Numbered from the stretch's first letter, positions 1 to 6,465 are shown. The stretch is 17,746 bases of DNA from JAWPNA01 sp045402695 (GCA_045402695.1 JAWPNA010000478.1:1-17746); one strand, 5' to 3'. The notes: generated by a model from the sequence alone, not told the origin. Numbers and translations are program-made.

Positions 1-462
1 GGCGGACAGCTCGGTGGTGCGCCGGTGTACCCGCTCCGCATCGGTGAGCATCGTGCGGGAGGCGTCGAGATTAGCCTTGCGGTTCACCAGCTCGGCGCGC
101 GCGGTCGAGAGGCCCGCGCGGGCGTCCTCCAGGTCCGCCTGGCTTCGCACCAACGACGCCTCGAAGGTGGCCGGATCGATCCGTGCGATGACCTGCCTCT
201 TCTTCACGATGGAGTTGAAGTCGGCGTGCAGAGACTGGATGCGGCCCGTGACCTGGCTGCCCACCTGCACGGTGAGGACCGCCTGCAGGGTGCCCGTTGC
301 CGAGATCGACGTCTGGATCTTCCCGCGCTCGACGGCGGCGGTGAGGTAGGAGCTGGCGGCGCCGGCCGAAGGGCGCATCCAGATAAATCCCGCGACGGCG
401 AGCGCGGCCGCCCCCAGGAGGTAAGGCCAGAATCGGGCCGCTGGGGACATTCTCAGGTTCAT
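1..462 (-). CDS. HlyD/MacA-like periplasmic adaptor subunit of an efflux or ABC export system (5' part only)
   Basis: The gene starts at ATG 462 and reads leftwards off the window with no stop, so only 154 N-terminal residues are visible. One hydrophobic segment at about residues 11-27 (FWPYLLGAAALAVAGFIW) anchors it in the inner membrane. A lipoyl-like half follows (VGSQVTGRIQSLHADF, then KKRQVIARIDPATFEASL), and then the start of an Ala/Arg/Glu-rich alpha-hairpin coiled coil. This order, and the IDPATFEA motif, match membrane-fusion proteins of the MacA/HlyD type. Those proteins link an inner-membrane pump to an outer-membrane channel, so a partner transporter gene is expected beyond the left edge. 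The ribosome site is weak (GAGAAGCGGCGA) and the leader holds three overlapping mini-ORFs. The substrate cannot be told from this piece. Confidence 0.88.
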   Translation of the reverse strand, partial: MNLRMSPAARFWPYLLGAAALAVAGFIWMRPSAGAASSYLTAAVERGKIQTSISATGTLQAVLTVQVGSQVTGRIQSLHADFNSIVKKRQVIARIDPATFEASLVRSQADLEDARAGLSTARAELVNRKANLDASRTMLTDAERVHRRTTELSA

Positions 463-472
463 TCGCCGCTTC

Positions 473-496
473 TCATGGTGTCATGGTCTCATGGGG
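473..496 (-). repeat. Three tandem octamers in the leader of the adaptor gene
   Basis: On the plus strand three 8-base units follow each other directly: tcatggtg, tcatggtc and tcatgggg. Read on the coding (minus) strand, each unit supplies an ATG, at 492, 484 and 476. These form very short reading frames whose stops overlap the next start, the last one overlapping the adaptor ATG at 462. The repeat is short and could be chance. Confidence 0.5.
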
Positions 497-549
497 AGGC
501 GGGGCTCGCCGCGTCGCCCGGACAAGTGTTCGTCCCAGGGGACCGTCCT

Positions 550-555
550 ATTGTA
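550..555 (-). promoter_or_regulatory. Candidate -10 box for the HlyD-like gene
   Basis: On the minus strand the sequence reads TACAAT within CTACAATAGG, about 90 bases before the adaptor start. No good -35 hexamer lies 16-18 bases upstream; the best is GTGCAA-like within a GC-rich stretch. It is the only AT-rich hexamer of this kind between the adaptor gene and the HU terminator. Confidence 0.3.
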
Positions 556-611
556 GCGCGCCGCGCGGGACTTGCACCGAGATGCCATGCCGGCCGATCG
601 GGGGGCGGCAC

Positions 612-645
612 AAAAAAAGAAAAGGAGCGGTTGCCCGCTCCTTTT
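612..645 (-). terminator. Rho-independent terminator of the HU gene
   Basis: On the minus strand the RNA forms a perfect 11-bp stem (AAAAGGAGCGG paired with CCGCTCCTTTT) closed by a 4-base loop. A C and seven T residues follow. It lies about 40 bases past the HU stop codon, where a terminator for that single-gene transcript would be expected. Confidence 0.93.
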
Positions 646-683
646 CCATGATGGCTTCCTTGAACCGCGGCCGAATTGGCCGC

Positions 684-968
684 CTACGTTTTCTCCAGCT
701 CGCCCTTGAGCTCCTTGCCTGGAGTGAACCGCGCCACGGTGCGTGCCGGAATGTTGATCGGCTCGCCGGTCTGCGGGTTCCTTCCGACGCGGGCTTTTCG
801 CTTGCTGGCGGAGAATGTGCCGAAGCCCGAGATGGTCACCCTTTCTCCCTTCTTCAGGGCCGCGGTGATTCCGCTGATGACGGATTCGAGTGCCCGCGCA
901 GCCTGCGCCTTGGAGACCTTCGGACCCTGTTCCGCAAAGATCCTCTCGATCAGGTCCGCCTTGTTCAT
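684..968 (-). CDS. hup: HU/IHF-family histone-like DNA-binding protein
   Basis: The 94-residue product has the full HU fold. An N-terminal helical part (MNKADLIERIFAEQ, then SKAQAARALESVISGI) precedes the family signature GFGTFSASKRKARVGRNPQTG and the beta-arm tip with INIPARTVARFTPGKELK. The length (about 90-95) and the RNPQTG-x-x-I motif are typical. HU proteins bind and bend DNA as dimers to organise the nucleoid. The start is fixed by a strong ribosome site, GGAGGTGAG, just upstream of ATG 968. A near-consensus sigma70 promoter at 1079-1107 and a terminator at 612-645 indicate a highly expressed single-gene unit. Whether it acts as HU or IHF cannot be decided from sequence alone, so the symbol is generic. 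Confidence 0.97.
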   Translation of the reverse strand: MNKADLIERIFAEQGPKVSKAQAARALESVISGITAALKKGERVTISGFGTFSASKRKARVGRNPQTGEPINIPARTVARFTPGKELKGELEKT

Positions 969-1025
969 CCACTCACCTCCCTGGCTGGAAACTGGCCGTG
1001 TGATAACGGGTTGTATGGGGGCAAC

Positions 1026-1041
1026 GCCTCATACGGCGCAT
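1026..1041 (-). repeat. Operator-like direct repeat, copy in the HU 5' leader
   Basis: On the minus strand this copy reads ATGCGCCGTATGAGGC. It matches the copy at 1124-1139 at 15 of 16 positions and lies in the same orientation. It falls roughly 30-45 bases after the predicted transcription start of the HU gene. Confidence 0.5.
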
Positions 1042-1078
1042 CGAGCGGGGCTCCCTGCTTCGCTCGTAACTGGCGGCC

Positions 1079-1107
1079 AAAATATGCGATTGTTGCTTGT
1101 GTGTCAA
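1079..1107 (-). promoter_or_regulatory. Sigma70-type promoter of the HU gene
   Basis: On the minus strand a perfect -35 TTGACA (1102-1107) is separated by exactly 17 bases from TATTTT (1079-1084), which serves as the -10. Transcription would start near 1072, giving a leader of about 100 bases before the HU ATG at 968. The surrounding sequence is GC-rich, so this AT-rich pair stands out. Confidence 0.78.
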
Positions 1108-1123
1108 GACTCTTCGGGCCATG

Positions 1124-1139
1124 GCCTCAAACGGCGCAT
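1124..1139 (-). repeat. Operator-like direct repeat, copy upstream of the HU promoter
   Basis: On the minus strand this copy reads ATGCGCCGTTTGAGGC. It is one mismatch from the copy at 1026-1041 and lies 98 bases away in the same direction. It begins about 17 bases upstream of the -35 box, so the two copies bracket the HU promoter. Confidence 0.5.
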
Positions 1140-1195
1140 GAAGTCAGGCGATCCGGCTCTACGCGATTCTGCGGCCGGCCACGGCAGACCGCGAC

Positions 1196-1534
1196 CTAAA
1201 TAAAGTAAAGAAAGCGTTTACAGTTGTTGCAGCAACGCAGCTTGTTGTCGGACACGCTGTACTTGGTCGGCTGCTTCAGGAAACAGGCCAGGCAGACATT
1301 GCCCTTGACTGGAACGACAGCCCTCTGATACCTCTCCATCAGCCTGCTGTAGGCGGCCAGGTGGTCGGGCTCGATCTTGCGCGCCAAGTCCTCGCGCGCC
1401 TCGCGCAAGCTTTCCACCGGATTCAACTCGAAGCCGATCCCCTTCATCTGATTCGCGGTTTTCTGATCGCCCATCTCCTTGATCATCAGATCGAGGTCCT
1501 GGAGCATGATGAGCGACTCGAGCTGTGGATTCAC
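1196..1534 (-). CDS. Small C4 zinc-ribbon protein with N-terminal coiled coil
   Basis: The 112-residue protein opens with a helical stretch (LESLIMLQDLDLMIKEM) that resembles the start of the DUF164/CT398-like coiled-coil zinc-ribbon family. A charged linker follows. It ends in a four-cysteine knuckle pair, C81-L-A-C84 and C102-N-N-C105 (with an extra C101), typical of a zinc ribbon. Family members are usually about twice as long, so the coiled coil is short here. The start is GTG 1534, whose bases overlap the TGA stop of the PtsN-like gene (GTGA), so translation is probably coupled to it. The function of the family is poorly defined; nucleic-acid or protein binding is a guess. The gene ends close to the upstream HU repeat. 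Confidence 0.72.
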   Translation of the reverse strand: MNPQLESLIMLQDLDLMIKEMGDQKTANQMKGIGFELNPVESLREAREDLARKIEPDHLAAYSRLMERYQRAVVPVKGNVCLACFLKQPTKYSVSDNKLRCCNNCKRFLYFI

Positions 1535-2004
1535 TTAGACTTGGCCTTGTCGGTGATCACCTCGGCGATCGCGTCGATGTCCTTGGCCTTGAAGAGCTTC
1601 TTCCTGATCCCGGCGTCGCGCGTCAGCTCGACGATCTTGCCGAGCAGGGGAAGATACTCGTTGGATCTTTCCTGGTGCGGCGCCAGGATCATGAAAATCA
1701 GATGGACCGGTTTGTCGTCGATGGCGTCGTAGTTGATGCCATTCACCGATCGGGCGAAGAGCAGCGTGAGGGATCTCGTGACGGTGGAACGGCTGTGGGG
1801 AATGGCCACCCCCTTGCCGATCCCCGTGCTTCCGAGCTTCTCACGCGTCTTGAGAGACTCAAAGATGATTGAGCCGTCCTTGAGCCGCTTCGTCTCGACG
1901 AGGTGACCCACCATTTTCTGGATCGCCTCGTCCTTGTTCTTTGCGCTCAGGTCGGGGATGAACAGGTCGCCATGAAGGTAGGAGATCAGGTCCTTGTTCG
2001 TCAT
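1531..2004 (-). CDS. ptsN: PTS EIIA type-2 domain protein (nitrogen-PTS EIIA, PtsN-like)
   Basis: A single EIIA(fructose/Ntr) domain of 157 residues. Near the middle it carries GIGKGVAIPHSR, the conserved phospho-accepting histidine motif (H70). A central LIFMILAP strand and a C-terminal helix of the usual type follow. Such proteins accept phosphate from HPr/NPr and regulate potassium uptake, nitrogen metabolism or kinases instead of transporting sugar. No EIIB or EIIC gene is nearby, in keeping with a regulatory role. The start at ATG 2004 fits the family N-terminus. In-frame starts at 2037 and 2106 exist, but 2106 lies inside a candidate -10 box and neither has a good ribosome site. The stop overlaps the start of the zinc-ribbon gene. 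Confidence 0.9.
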   Translation of the reverse strand: MTNKDLISYLHGDLFIPDLSAKNKDEAIQKMVGHLVETKRLKDGSIIFESLKTREKLGSTGIGKGVAIPHSRSTVTRSLTLLFARSVNGINYDAIDDKPVHLIFMILAPHQERSNEYLPLLGKIVELTRDAGIRKKLFKAKDIDAIAEVITDKAKSK

Positions 2005-2104
2005 GTAAGAGGACGATGCTCCCGCCGCACTGCGCATGATGAGGATTGCGTAGCTACCATGGCCGTGGCCCGCCTGTCCGCAGAGAACCGGGGCCGACTC
2101 AGCC

Positions 2105-2113
2105 ATTCTAGCA
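2105..2113 (-). promoter_or_regulatory. Candidate extended -10 promoter for the ptsN-like operon
   Basis: The minus strand reads TGCTAGAAT, an extended -10 pattern (TG-N-TAGAAT), about 100 bases before the chosen start at 2004. There is no convincing -35 hexamer at the normal distance, which extended -10 promoters can do without. It overlaps the ATG at 2106, which argues against that upstream start. Confidence 0.35.
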
Positions 2114-2186
2114 CATCAACTCCGCCGCCTGCTTCCCGACATGTGATATAAGCGGTGGTCTCACACGAAGCCCGAGAGGAAAGAGG

Positions 2187-4493
2187 ATGAATCTGGTCCA
2201 GGATTCTCGCCTCCGCCGACACGTGATGCTGGCCCCGGCCGCCGCGCTCCTAGCGGTCTCTTTGGCCTCGGCGGCCGGAGAACCTCCCGCCGTGGCGTCC
2301 GGTGTCGATGCCGGTCGACCGCTGAGCGACCGGGCCGCCTCCTACACGATACAGGTGACGCTTCGGCCGGAGGAGCACACGCTGCGGGGCCGGGAGATCC
2401 TCACCTGGCGCAACGCGACCCAGACGCCTGCGTCCGAGCTCCGGTTCCATCTCTACCTCAACGCGTTCAAGAACAACCGCACCACCTTCATGAAGGAGTC
2501 GGGGGGCGTGAGCCGGGGAAACCGGTTCCGCGACGGGGAGTGGGGATACATCGACGTGCTGGAGCTGCGGCTGGGAAACGGAGAGGACCTTCTCGCTCAA
2601 GCCACGTTCATCCAGCCCGATGACGGCAATCCGGAGGATGAGACGGCCCTGCGCGTCCCGCTGCCGCGCCCCGTCGCCCCGGGAGAATCGCTCGTGGTCG
2701 AGATTGAGTTCGCGGCCCGGCTCCCGCGCGTCTTTGCGCGCACGGGATACAAGAACGACTTCTACCTCGTGGCGCAATGGTTCCCGAAGGTCGGAGTGCT
2801 CCAGGAGTCGGGATGGAGCTGCCACCAGTTCCACGAGCACAGCGAGTTCTTCTCCGACTTCGGCGCGTATGATGTGACGATCATCGTCCCGTCGGAATAC
2901 GTTGTCGGGGCCACCGGCGCGCTCGCTTCCGACCCATCCACCGATGGGGACGGGACCACGACATACCGTTACGTGCAGGACGACGTGCACGATTTTGCCT
3001 GGACGGCCGATCCCGACTTCATCAAGGTGGCACGGCGCTTCCAGTATGACCAGCAACGAGACCCGGTCGAGGAGGAAAGGATGGCGAGGGCGTTGGGGAT
3101 CCCGCCGGATTCCGAGCGGCTGAAGCTTCGAGACGTGGATGTAACGCTCCTCATCCACCCAGAGCACGCCTCGCAGATCGAGAGACATGTTACGGCGGTC
3201 TTCACCGCGCTGCGGTGCTTCGGCTACTGGTACGGGTCGTATCCCTACCGGACACTCACGGTGGTGGATCCGCCTTACCTCGGCCGTGGCGCGGGCGGCA
3301 TGGAATACCCGACCTTCATCACGGCCGGCACCGGCTACTTCGCCCCCTCCTCGAGGCTCTCGCCGGAAGGGGTCACCGTCCACGAGTTCGGTCATCAGTA
3401 CTGGTACGGCATGGTGGCCAGCAACGAGGCCGAGGAGGCGTTTCTGGACGAGGGATTCACGTCGTACTCCACGGGCCAGGTGCTCGAGCGGGCCTACGGG
3501 CCCAACCGAGACGCGATCGATATCGCGCCGGGCCTTCCGTACCTGGCCGTGCCATTGATCGAGATCCCTCGAGGGCCCGACCCTCTCTCCGATTCACCCA
3601 GACCCTCGGGCATCTCCGACAGGCTTGCGGACCTGTTCCTGCTGCGGCCGTTCGGGCCGTCGGACGATATCACGCTGAATACGCTGAGGGATCTGCCGTT
3701 TCTCAACGCGGTGGCCGGAGCGCCGATCGATCAGACGACCGCCAACCGGAGGCGGTACCTGCGGGCGCCGAAGGCCGATGAGCTGGCGCGCCGCTCCTGG
3801 GAGTACCTCGACGGAGAATCGTACGGACTCAACAGCTACGCGCGCACGGCGCTCATGCTCAAGACGCTGGAGGGGATTCTCGGGCAGGACCTGATGCTGA
3901 AGGTCATGCGCACCTACTTCGAGCGGTACCGATTCGGGCACCCCACCGTGAACGATTTCGTCGCTACGGTGAACGAGGTGGCCGGGAGATCCCTCGATGA
4001 CTTCTTCCGGCAGGCGATCTCCGGCAGCGACCTGATGGACTACGCGGTGACGGGGCTCTCCAGCGACGAGCCCGATCTGGCGCACGGTGTCTTCGGGCCC
4101 GTGAGCAATCGCCGGCACGTCACCAAGGAGGAAGCGCGAGCGCGGGGCAGGAGCGAGGCGGAGGCCGACCATCCCGGTGGCGACCGTGAGAACGAGGTGA
4201 TCGTCAGGAGGCTGGGGGAGTTTGTCTGGCCCCAGGAAATCGAGCTACGCCATGGAGAGGCCGCGGCCTCGCGCAGCATCTGGGATGGCCGGTACCGGTG
4301 GACCCGGATCAGGGAGGTGGGCGCGAAGCTGGATTCGGCGCGCGTGGACCCGGAGGGGACGATGGCCCTCGACGTCAACCGTGGCAACAACAGCCGCACG
4401 CGTGAAGGCCATTGGCTGCCGGGCGTGAAATGGTGGAGCCGCGTCCTGCAGTGGATGCAGCACGTGGCCTACTTCTACTCGGGGGTTTCTTGA
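2187..4493 (+). CDS. Exported M1-family zinc metallopeptidase (aminopeptidase N-like)
   Basis: A 768-residue gluzincin. The N-terminus has a Sec signal (RRHVMLAPAAALLAVSLASA). A beta-rich M1 N-domain follows, then the exopeptidase motif as GGMEYPTF (E373, in place of GAMEN). The zinc site is H399-E-F-G-H403 with the third ligand E422, exactly 18 residues after H403 (in FLDEGF). Y551 in NSYARTALML fits the transition-state tyrosine. After about residue 640 a charged linker leads to a C-terminal beta-type domain ending in a hydrophobic, Trp-rich tail. These enzymes remove N-terminal residues from peptides; here the site is probably periplasmic or membrane-associated. A ribosome site (GAGGAAAGAGG) lies just before ATG 2187. 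The stop abuts a membrane-protein gene that may be its partner. Confidence 0.95.
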   Translation: MNLVQDSRLRRHVMLAPAAALLAVSLASAAGEPPAVASGVDAGRPLSDRAASYTIQVTLRPEEHTLRGREILTWRNATQTPASELRFHLYLNAFKNNRTTFMKESGGVSRGNRFRDGEWGYIDVLELRLGNGEDLLAQATFIQPDDGNPEDETALRVPLPRPVAPGESLVVEIEFAARLPRVFARTGYKNDFYLVAQWFPKVGVLQESGWSCHQFHEHSEFFSDFGAYDVTIIVPSEYVVGATGALASDPSTDGDGTTTYRYVQDDVHDFAWTADPDFIKVARRFQYDQQRDPVEEERMARALGIPPDSERLKLRDVDVTLLIHPEHASQIERHVTAVFTALRCFGYWYGSYPYRTLTVVDPPYLGRGAGGMEYPTFITAGTGYFAPSSRLSPEGVTVHEFGHQYWYGMVASNEAEEAFLDEGFTSYSTGQVLERAYGPNRDAIDIAPGLPYLAVPLIEIPRGPDPLSDSPRPSGISDRLADLFLLRPFGPSDDITLNTLRDLPFLNAVAGAPIDQTTANRRRYLRAPKADELARRSWEYLDGESYGLNSYARTALMLKTLEGILGQDLMLKVMRTYFERYRFGHPTVNDFVATVNEVAGRSLDDFFRQAISGSDLMDYAVTGLSSDEPDLAHGVFGPVSNRRHVTKEEARARGRSEAEADHPGGDRENEVIVRRLGEFVWPQEIELRHGEAAASRSIWDGRYRWTRIREVGAKLDSARVDPEGTMALDVNRGNNSRTREGHWLPGVKWWSRVLQWMQHVAYFYSGVS

Positions 4494-4513
4494 GGCCGGG
4501 CGCAGTAGGGGCG

Positions 4514-5383
4514 ATGCGGGCGGGCCTGTCGGCTGCGGCGCGCAATGCGTGGCTGCTGTGGTGGCTGCTGGGGGCGAACCTGGCCGTGTCGCTCTGCGCG
4601 GTGGCTCCGCTCCTTTCGCCTCTGGAAAAGTCGCTGTCCCACCACGAGGCGTCCGGCGAGATGACGGCCAGGTTCGACATGTCGTGGTGGGTTGATGTGA
4701 CGACCGAGCATGCCGAAGCCTTCGCCAGAGCGCTGGATGGGGTCGCCGCGGCGGCGTTTGTCTCGGCGATCCTCGGGTGCTTCTTCGCGGGAGGGCTGCT
4801 GCAGGCGTATCACGACACGCTGGGATTGCAGCCGCTCGACCGGTTCATGACCTCCTGCCGCCGCTGGTTCCTGCGCTTCGTGTGGCTCTTCGTCCTGTCG
4901 TTGCCTCTTTACTGGCTGGTGCACCGACTCATCAATACGCACATGGCGATCGCCCTCGACTCAGTGCTCGAGCGCGTCGAGGACGAGCGGGTCGGACTGC
5001 TGATCAACTGGGGGCGCGCCGCGATCTTCCTCCTGCTGTTCGACCTGATCACGCTGTTCGCGGACTACGCGCGGGTGCACGCGGTGGTGAGCGGGCAGGT
5101 CTCGATGCCGGCCTGCCTGTCGGCGGGGGTCCGGTTCGTGCTGTCGCATCCGCGGCGGATCTGGACCGTGGAAGGATGCGCGGTCGGGACGCAGGCGCTC
5201 GCCCTTGCGCTCTACGTCCCGCTCGACGCGGCGCTGGCGCGCAGCTCGGCCGCGAGCCTCATCGCCGGCTTCCTCTGCGGCCAGTCATTCCTGTTGATGA
5301 GGCTGTTCCTGCGCGAGACGGCACGCGCGGGTCAGGTGGCCATCTACCGTGATCACCTCGTCAGGGCTTCGTTGCTTCCCTGA
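4514..5383 (+). CDS. Multi-pass integral membrane protein of unknown function
   Basis: About 289 residues with roughly six hydrophobic segments: near residues 13-37 (WLLWWLLGANLAVSLCAV), 80-103, 122-143 (FVWLFVLSLPLYWLV), 176-195 (AAIFLLLFDLITLF), 232-250 and 254-275. I do not recognise the family and see no catalytic motif. It follows the M1 peptidase by 20 bases. A TTG at 4490 is in frame and overlaps the peptidase stop as TTGA, after a GGGGG run, so translation could begin there (8 more residues) as a coupled pair. ATG 4514 after GTAGGGG is the conservative choice. The frame stays open further upstream, but only inside the peptidase gene. The link to the peptidase is by position only. Its 3' end overlaps the convergent cytochrome gene by 23 bases. 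Confidence 0.8.
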   Translation: MRAGLSAAARNAWLLWWLLGANLAVSLCAVAPLLSPLEKSLSHHEASGEMTARFDMSWWVDVTTEHAEAFARALDGVAAAAFVSAILGCFFAGGLLQAYHDTLGLQPLDRFMTSCRRWFLRFVWLFVLSLPLYWLVHRLINTHMAIALDSVLERVEDERVGLLINWGRAAIFLLLFDLITLFADYARVHAVVSGQVSMPACLSAGVRFVLSHPRRIWTVEGCAVGTQALALALYVPLDAALARSSAASLIAGFLCGQSFLLMRLFLRETARAGQVAIYRDHLVRASLLP

Positions 5384-6071
5384 GCGATTCGAGATAGGAG
5401 GCGATGTCGCCCACCTGGCCGCCCGTGAGGCGGTCAACCTGGAAGAAGGGCATCCTCCCGGTTCCTTTCCTGACGATCTCGGCCACCTGCAGGGGGGACA
5501 GCTTCCCGATCAGCGCTGCGGCGACCGCGCCGTCACCCGGATGGCAGGACACGCAGGCGCGCCGGTAGAGGTCCCCGCCGCGGGACGGTTCGGCCCCCCT
5601 GAGATCCACGTCGCCGGCATCGCGCCGCAGCAGCAGCAACGGCCCGACGCCGCGCTCGGACCCGAGGCTCTGCATGAACAGCACGAGCGCCTTGCGCTCG
5701 GGCGCCGTGAACCCTTCGGTGTTGGGATCGAGGAAGGTGCGCAGGCAGTAGTCGGACGCGTCGCCGGCGTCCGTCGTGATCCGGCCGTTCCACCAGGTGC
5801 CTCGGTATGCGGCCCCCTCCAGAGGGTGCGCGGCGCGGAGGGGATCGCCGCCGTCTTCAGCGACCGTCGCCGCATGGCAACTGGCGCATCCGGCGGCCCT
5901 GTAGATCCTCAGCCCGTGCGCGGCGGTGCCTTCGACAAGCGGCGTTTCCTGCCGGGGCGGCCGCTCCTCGCCGGCCGCAACACCGTTCGCGGGGCCGAGA
6001 GCAAGGCCGAGCGCGAGCAGGCATGCGGCGTCAAAGATGAGATTCGTCGCGATCCTCATGGCACCCAACAT
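5361..6071 (-). CDS. Exported di-haem cytochrome c
   Basis: A 236-residue protein with an N-terminal signal sequence (IFDAACLLALGLALGPANG) and two covalent haem sites, C62-A-S-C-H66 and C173-V-S-C-H177. Each sits in its own cytochrome c-like domain. M207 in GTGRMPFFQ is the likely axial ligand of the second haem. The first could use M133 in LVLFMQSL, which is less certain. The role is electron transfer in the periplasm. The gene stands alone with no oxidase, reductase or sox genes nearby, so the electron partner is unknown. ATG 6071 or ATG 6059 could be the start; neither has a strong ribosome site. The foldback element begins 46 bases upstream. The 3' end overlaps the convergent membrane-protein gene. 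Confidence 0.9.
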   Translation of the reverse strand: MLGAMRIATNLIFDAACLLALGLALGPANGVAAGEERPPRQETPLVEGTAAHGLRIYRAAGCASCHAATVAEDGGDPLRAAHPLEGAAYRGTWWNGRITTDAGDASDYCLRTFLDPNTEGFTAPERKALVLFMQSLGSERGVGPLLLLRRDAGDVDLRGAEPSRGGDLYRRACVSCHPGDGAVAAALIGKLSPLQVAEIVRKGTGRMPFFQVDRLTGGQVGDIASYLESLREATKP

Positions 6072-6116
6072 AGCTGATCCAGGGACGCTTCACCCATCTC
6101 GTGATCGCTGGATGGC

Positions 6117-6140
6117 TTGACAGAGTGGTGACAAACTACC
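6117..6140 (+). repeat. Left terminal inverted repeat of the foldback element
   Basis: Twenty-four bases beginning ttgacagagtgg and ending acaaactacc. They match the reverse complement of 6390-6413 at 23 of 24 positions. The flanking bases outside the pair do not match. Confidence 0.85.
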
Positions 6141-6230
6141 GCAGGTCGCGTTGCGAGCGCCGCGGTGCCGGATGCGAGGCGCAGCGACGACAGCGATGCG
6201 GGGCATCGGTCCCCTGTGATAGATGCCACC

Positions 6231-6300
6231 GCGACGAAGCGCGAGGCACCGCGCCGCCGCAACCCTAAGGGAAGGAGGTTGCGGCCGGATACTTCGTCGC
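6231..6300. repeat. Nested hairpin at the centre of the foldback element
   Basis: An outer perfect 9-bp pair (gcgacgaag at 6231-6239 with cttcgtcgc at 6292-6300) encloses an inner perfect 9-bp stem (gccgcaacc at 6256-6264 with ggttgcggc at 6277-6285). The 12-base loop is ctaagggaagga. Loop and stem together read aaggaggt, a perfect Shine-Dalgarno-like string, but no start codon follows at a useful distance. No T-run follows either stem, so it is not a standard terminator. Confidence 0.7.
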
Positions 6301-6389
6301 TCGTCGTCTGCGATTACAGGAATCGCCCTCCTCCTCGCTCCCTATCAACGATGTCCTGCGGCTCGCAAGCCCCGGCACGCGCGGCCTAG

Positions 6390-6413
6390 GGTAGTTTGTC
6401 ACCACTCCGTCAA
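6390..6413 (-). repeat. Right terminal inverted repeat of the foldback element
   Basis: Twenty-four bases beginning ggtagtttgtcacc and ending ccgtcaa on the plus strand. This is the inverted partner of 6117-6140, with one mismatch. Confidence 0.85.
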
Positions 6414-6465
6414 CGCCTGGGGTCTGTCAATAGCAAGGTGGACCTGCTCGGAAGTCCACGCCGGA

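Larger units (their letters stand above)
6117..6413. mobile_element. 297-bp inverted-repeat (foldback/MITE-like) element between the cytochrome gene and nrtS
   Basis: The 394-base gap between the cytochrome start (6071) and the nrtS stop (6466) is largely filled by one symmetric structure. Its outer 24 bases on each side are inverted copies with a single mismatch (core gagtggtgacaaactacc). The arms behind them are of nearly equal length (123 and 122 bases). They keep recognisable but diverged inverted similarity, such as aggtcgcg against aggccgcg and cctgtgat against cctgtaat, and end in a perfect 9-bp repeat (gcgacgaag/cttcgtcgc). A 52-base centre holds a further hairpin. It encodes no credible protein. 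The plan is that of a non-autonomous foldback element or a large structured RNA. I could not find a clear target-site duplication, so mobility is inferred. Confidence 0.6.

Noticed and set aside
25..651. 208-codon plus-strand open frame at the left edge
   Set aside because: Antisense to the HlyD-type gene and running across the HU terminator; low-complexity Arg/Gly composition.
2250..3395. 381-codon minus-strand open frame
   Set aside because: It is exactly antisense to the M1 peptidase, whose motifs and signal peptide are complete. GC-rich codon use creates long antisense frames throughout this window.
6117..6122. TTGACA at the left end of the foldback element read as a -35 box
   Set aside because: No -10 hexamer lies 16-18 bases downstream, the right-hand copy has TTGACG, and it points toward the element interior, not to a gene start.
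6446..6459. Short hairpin-like sequence after the nrtS stop as a terminator
   Set aside because: The stem is only about 6 bp and there is no T-run on the coding strand.
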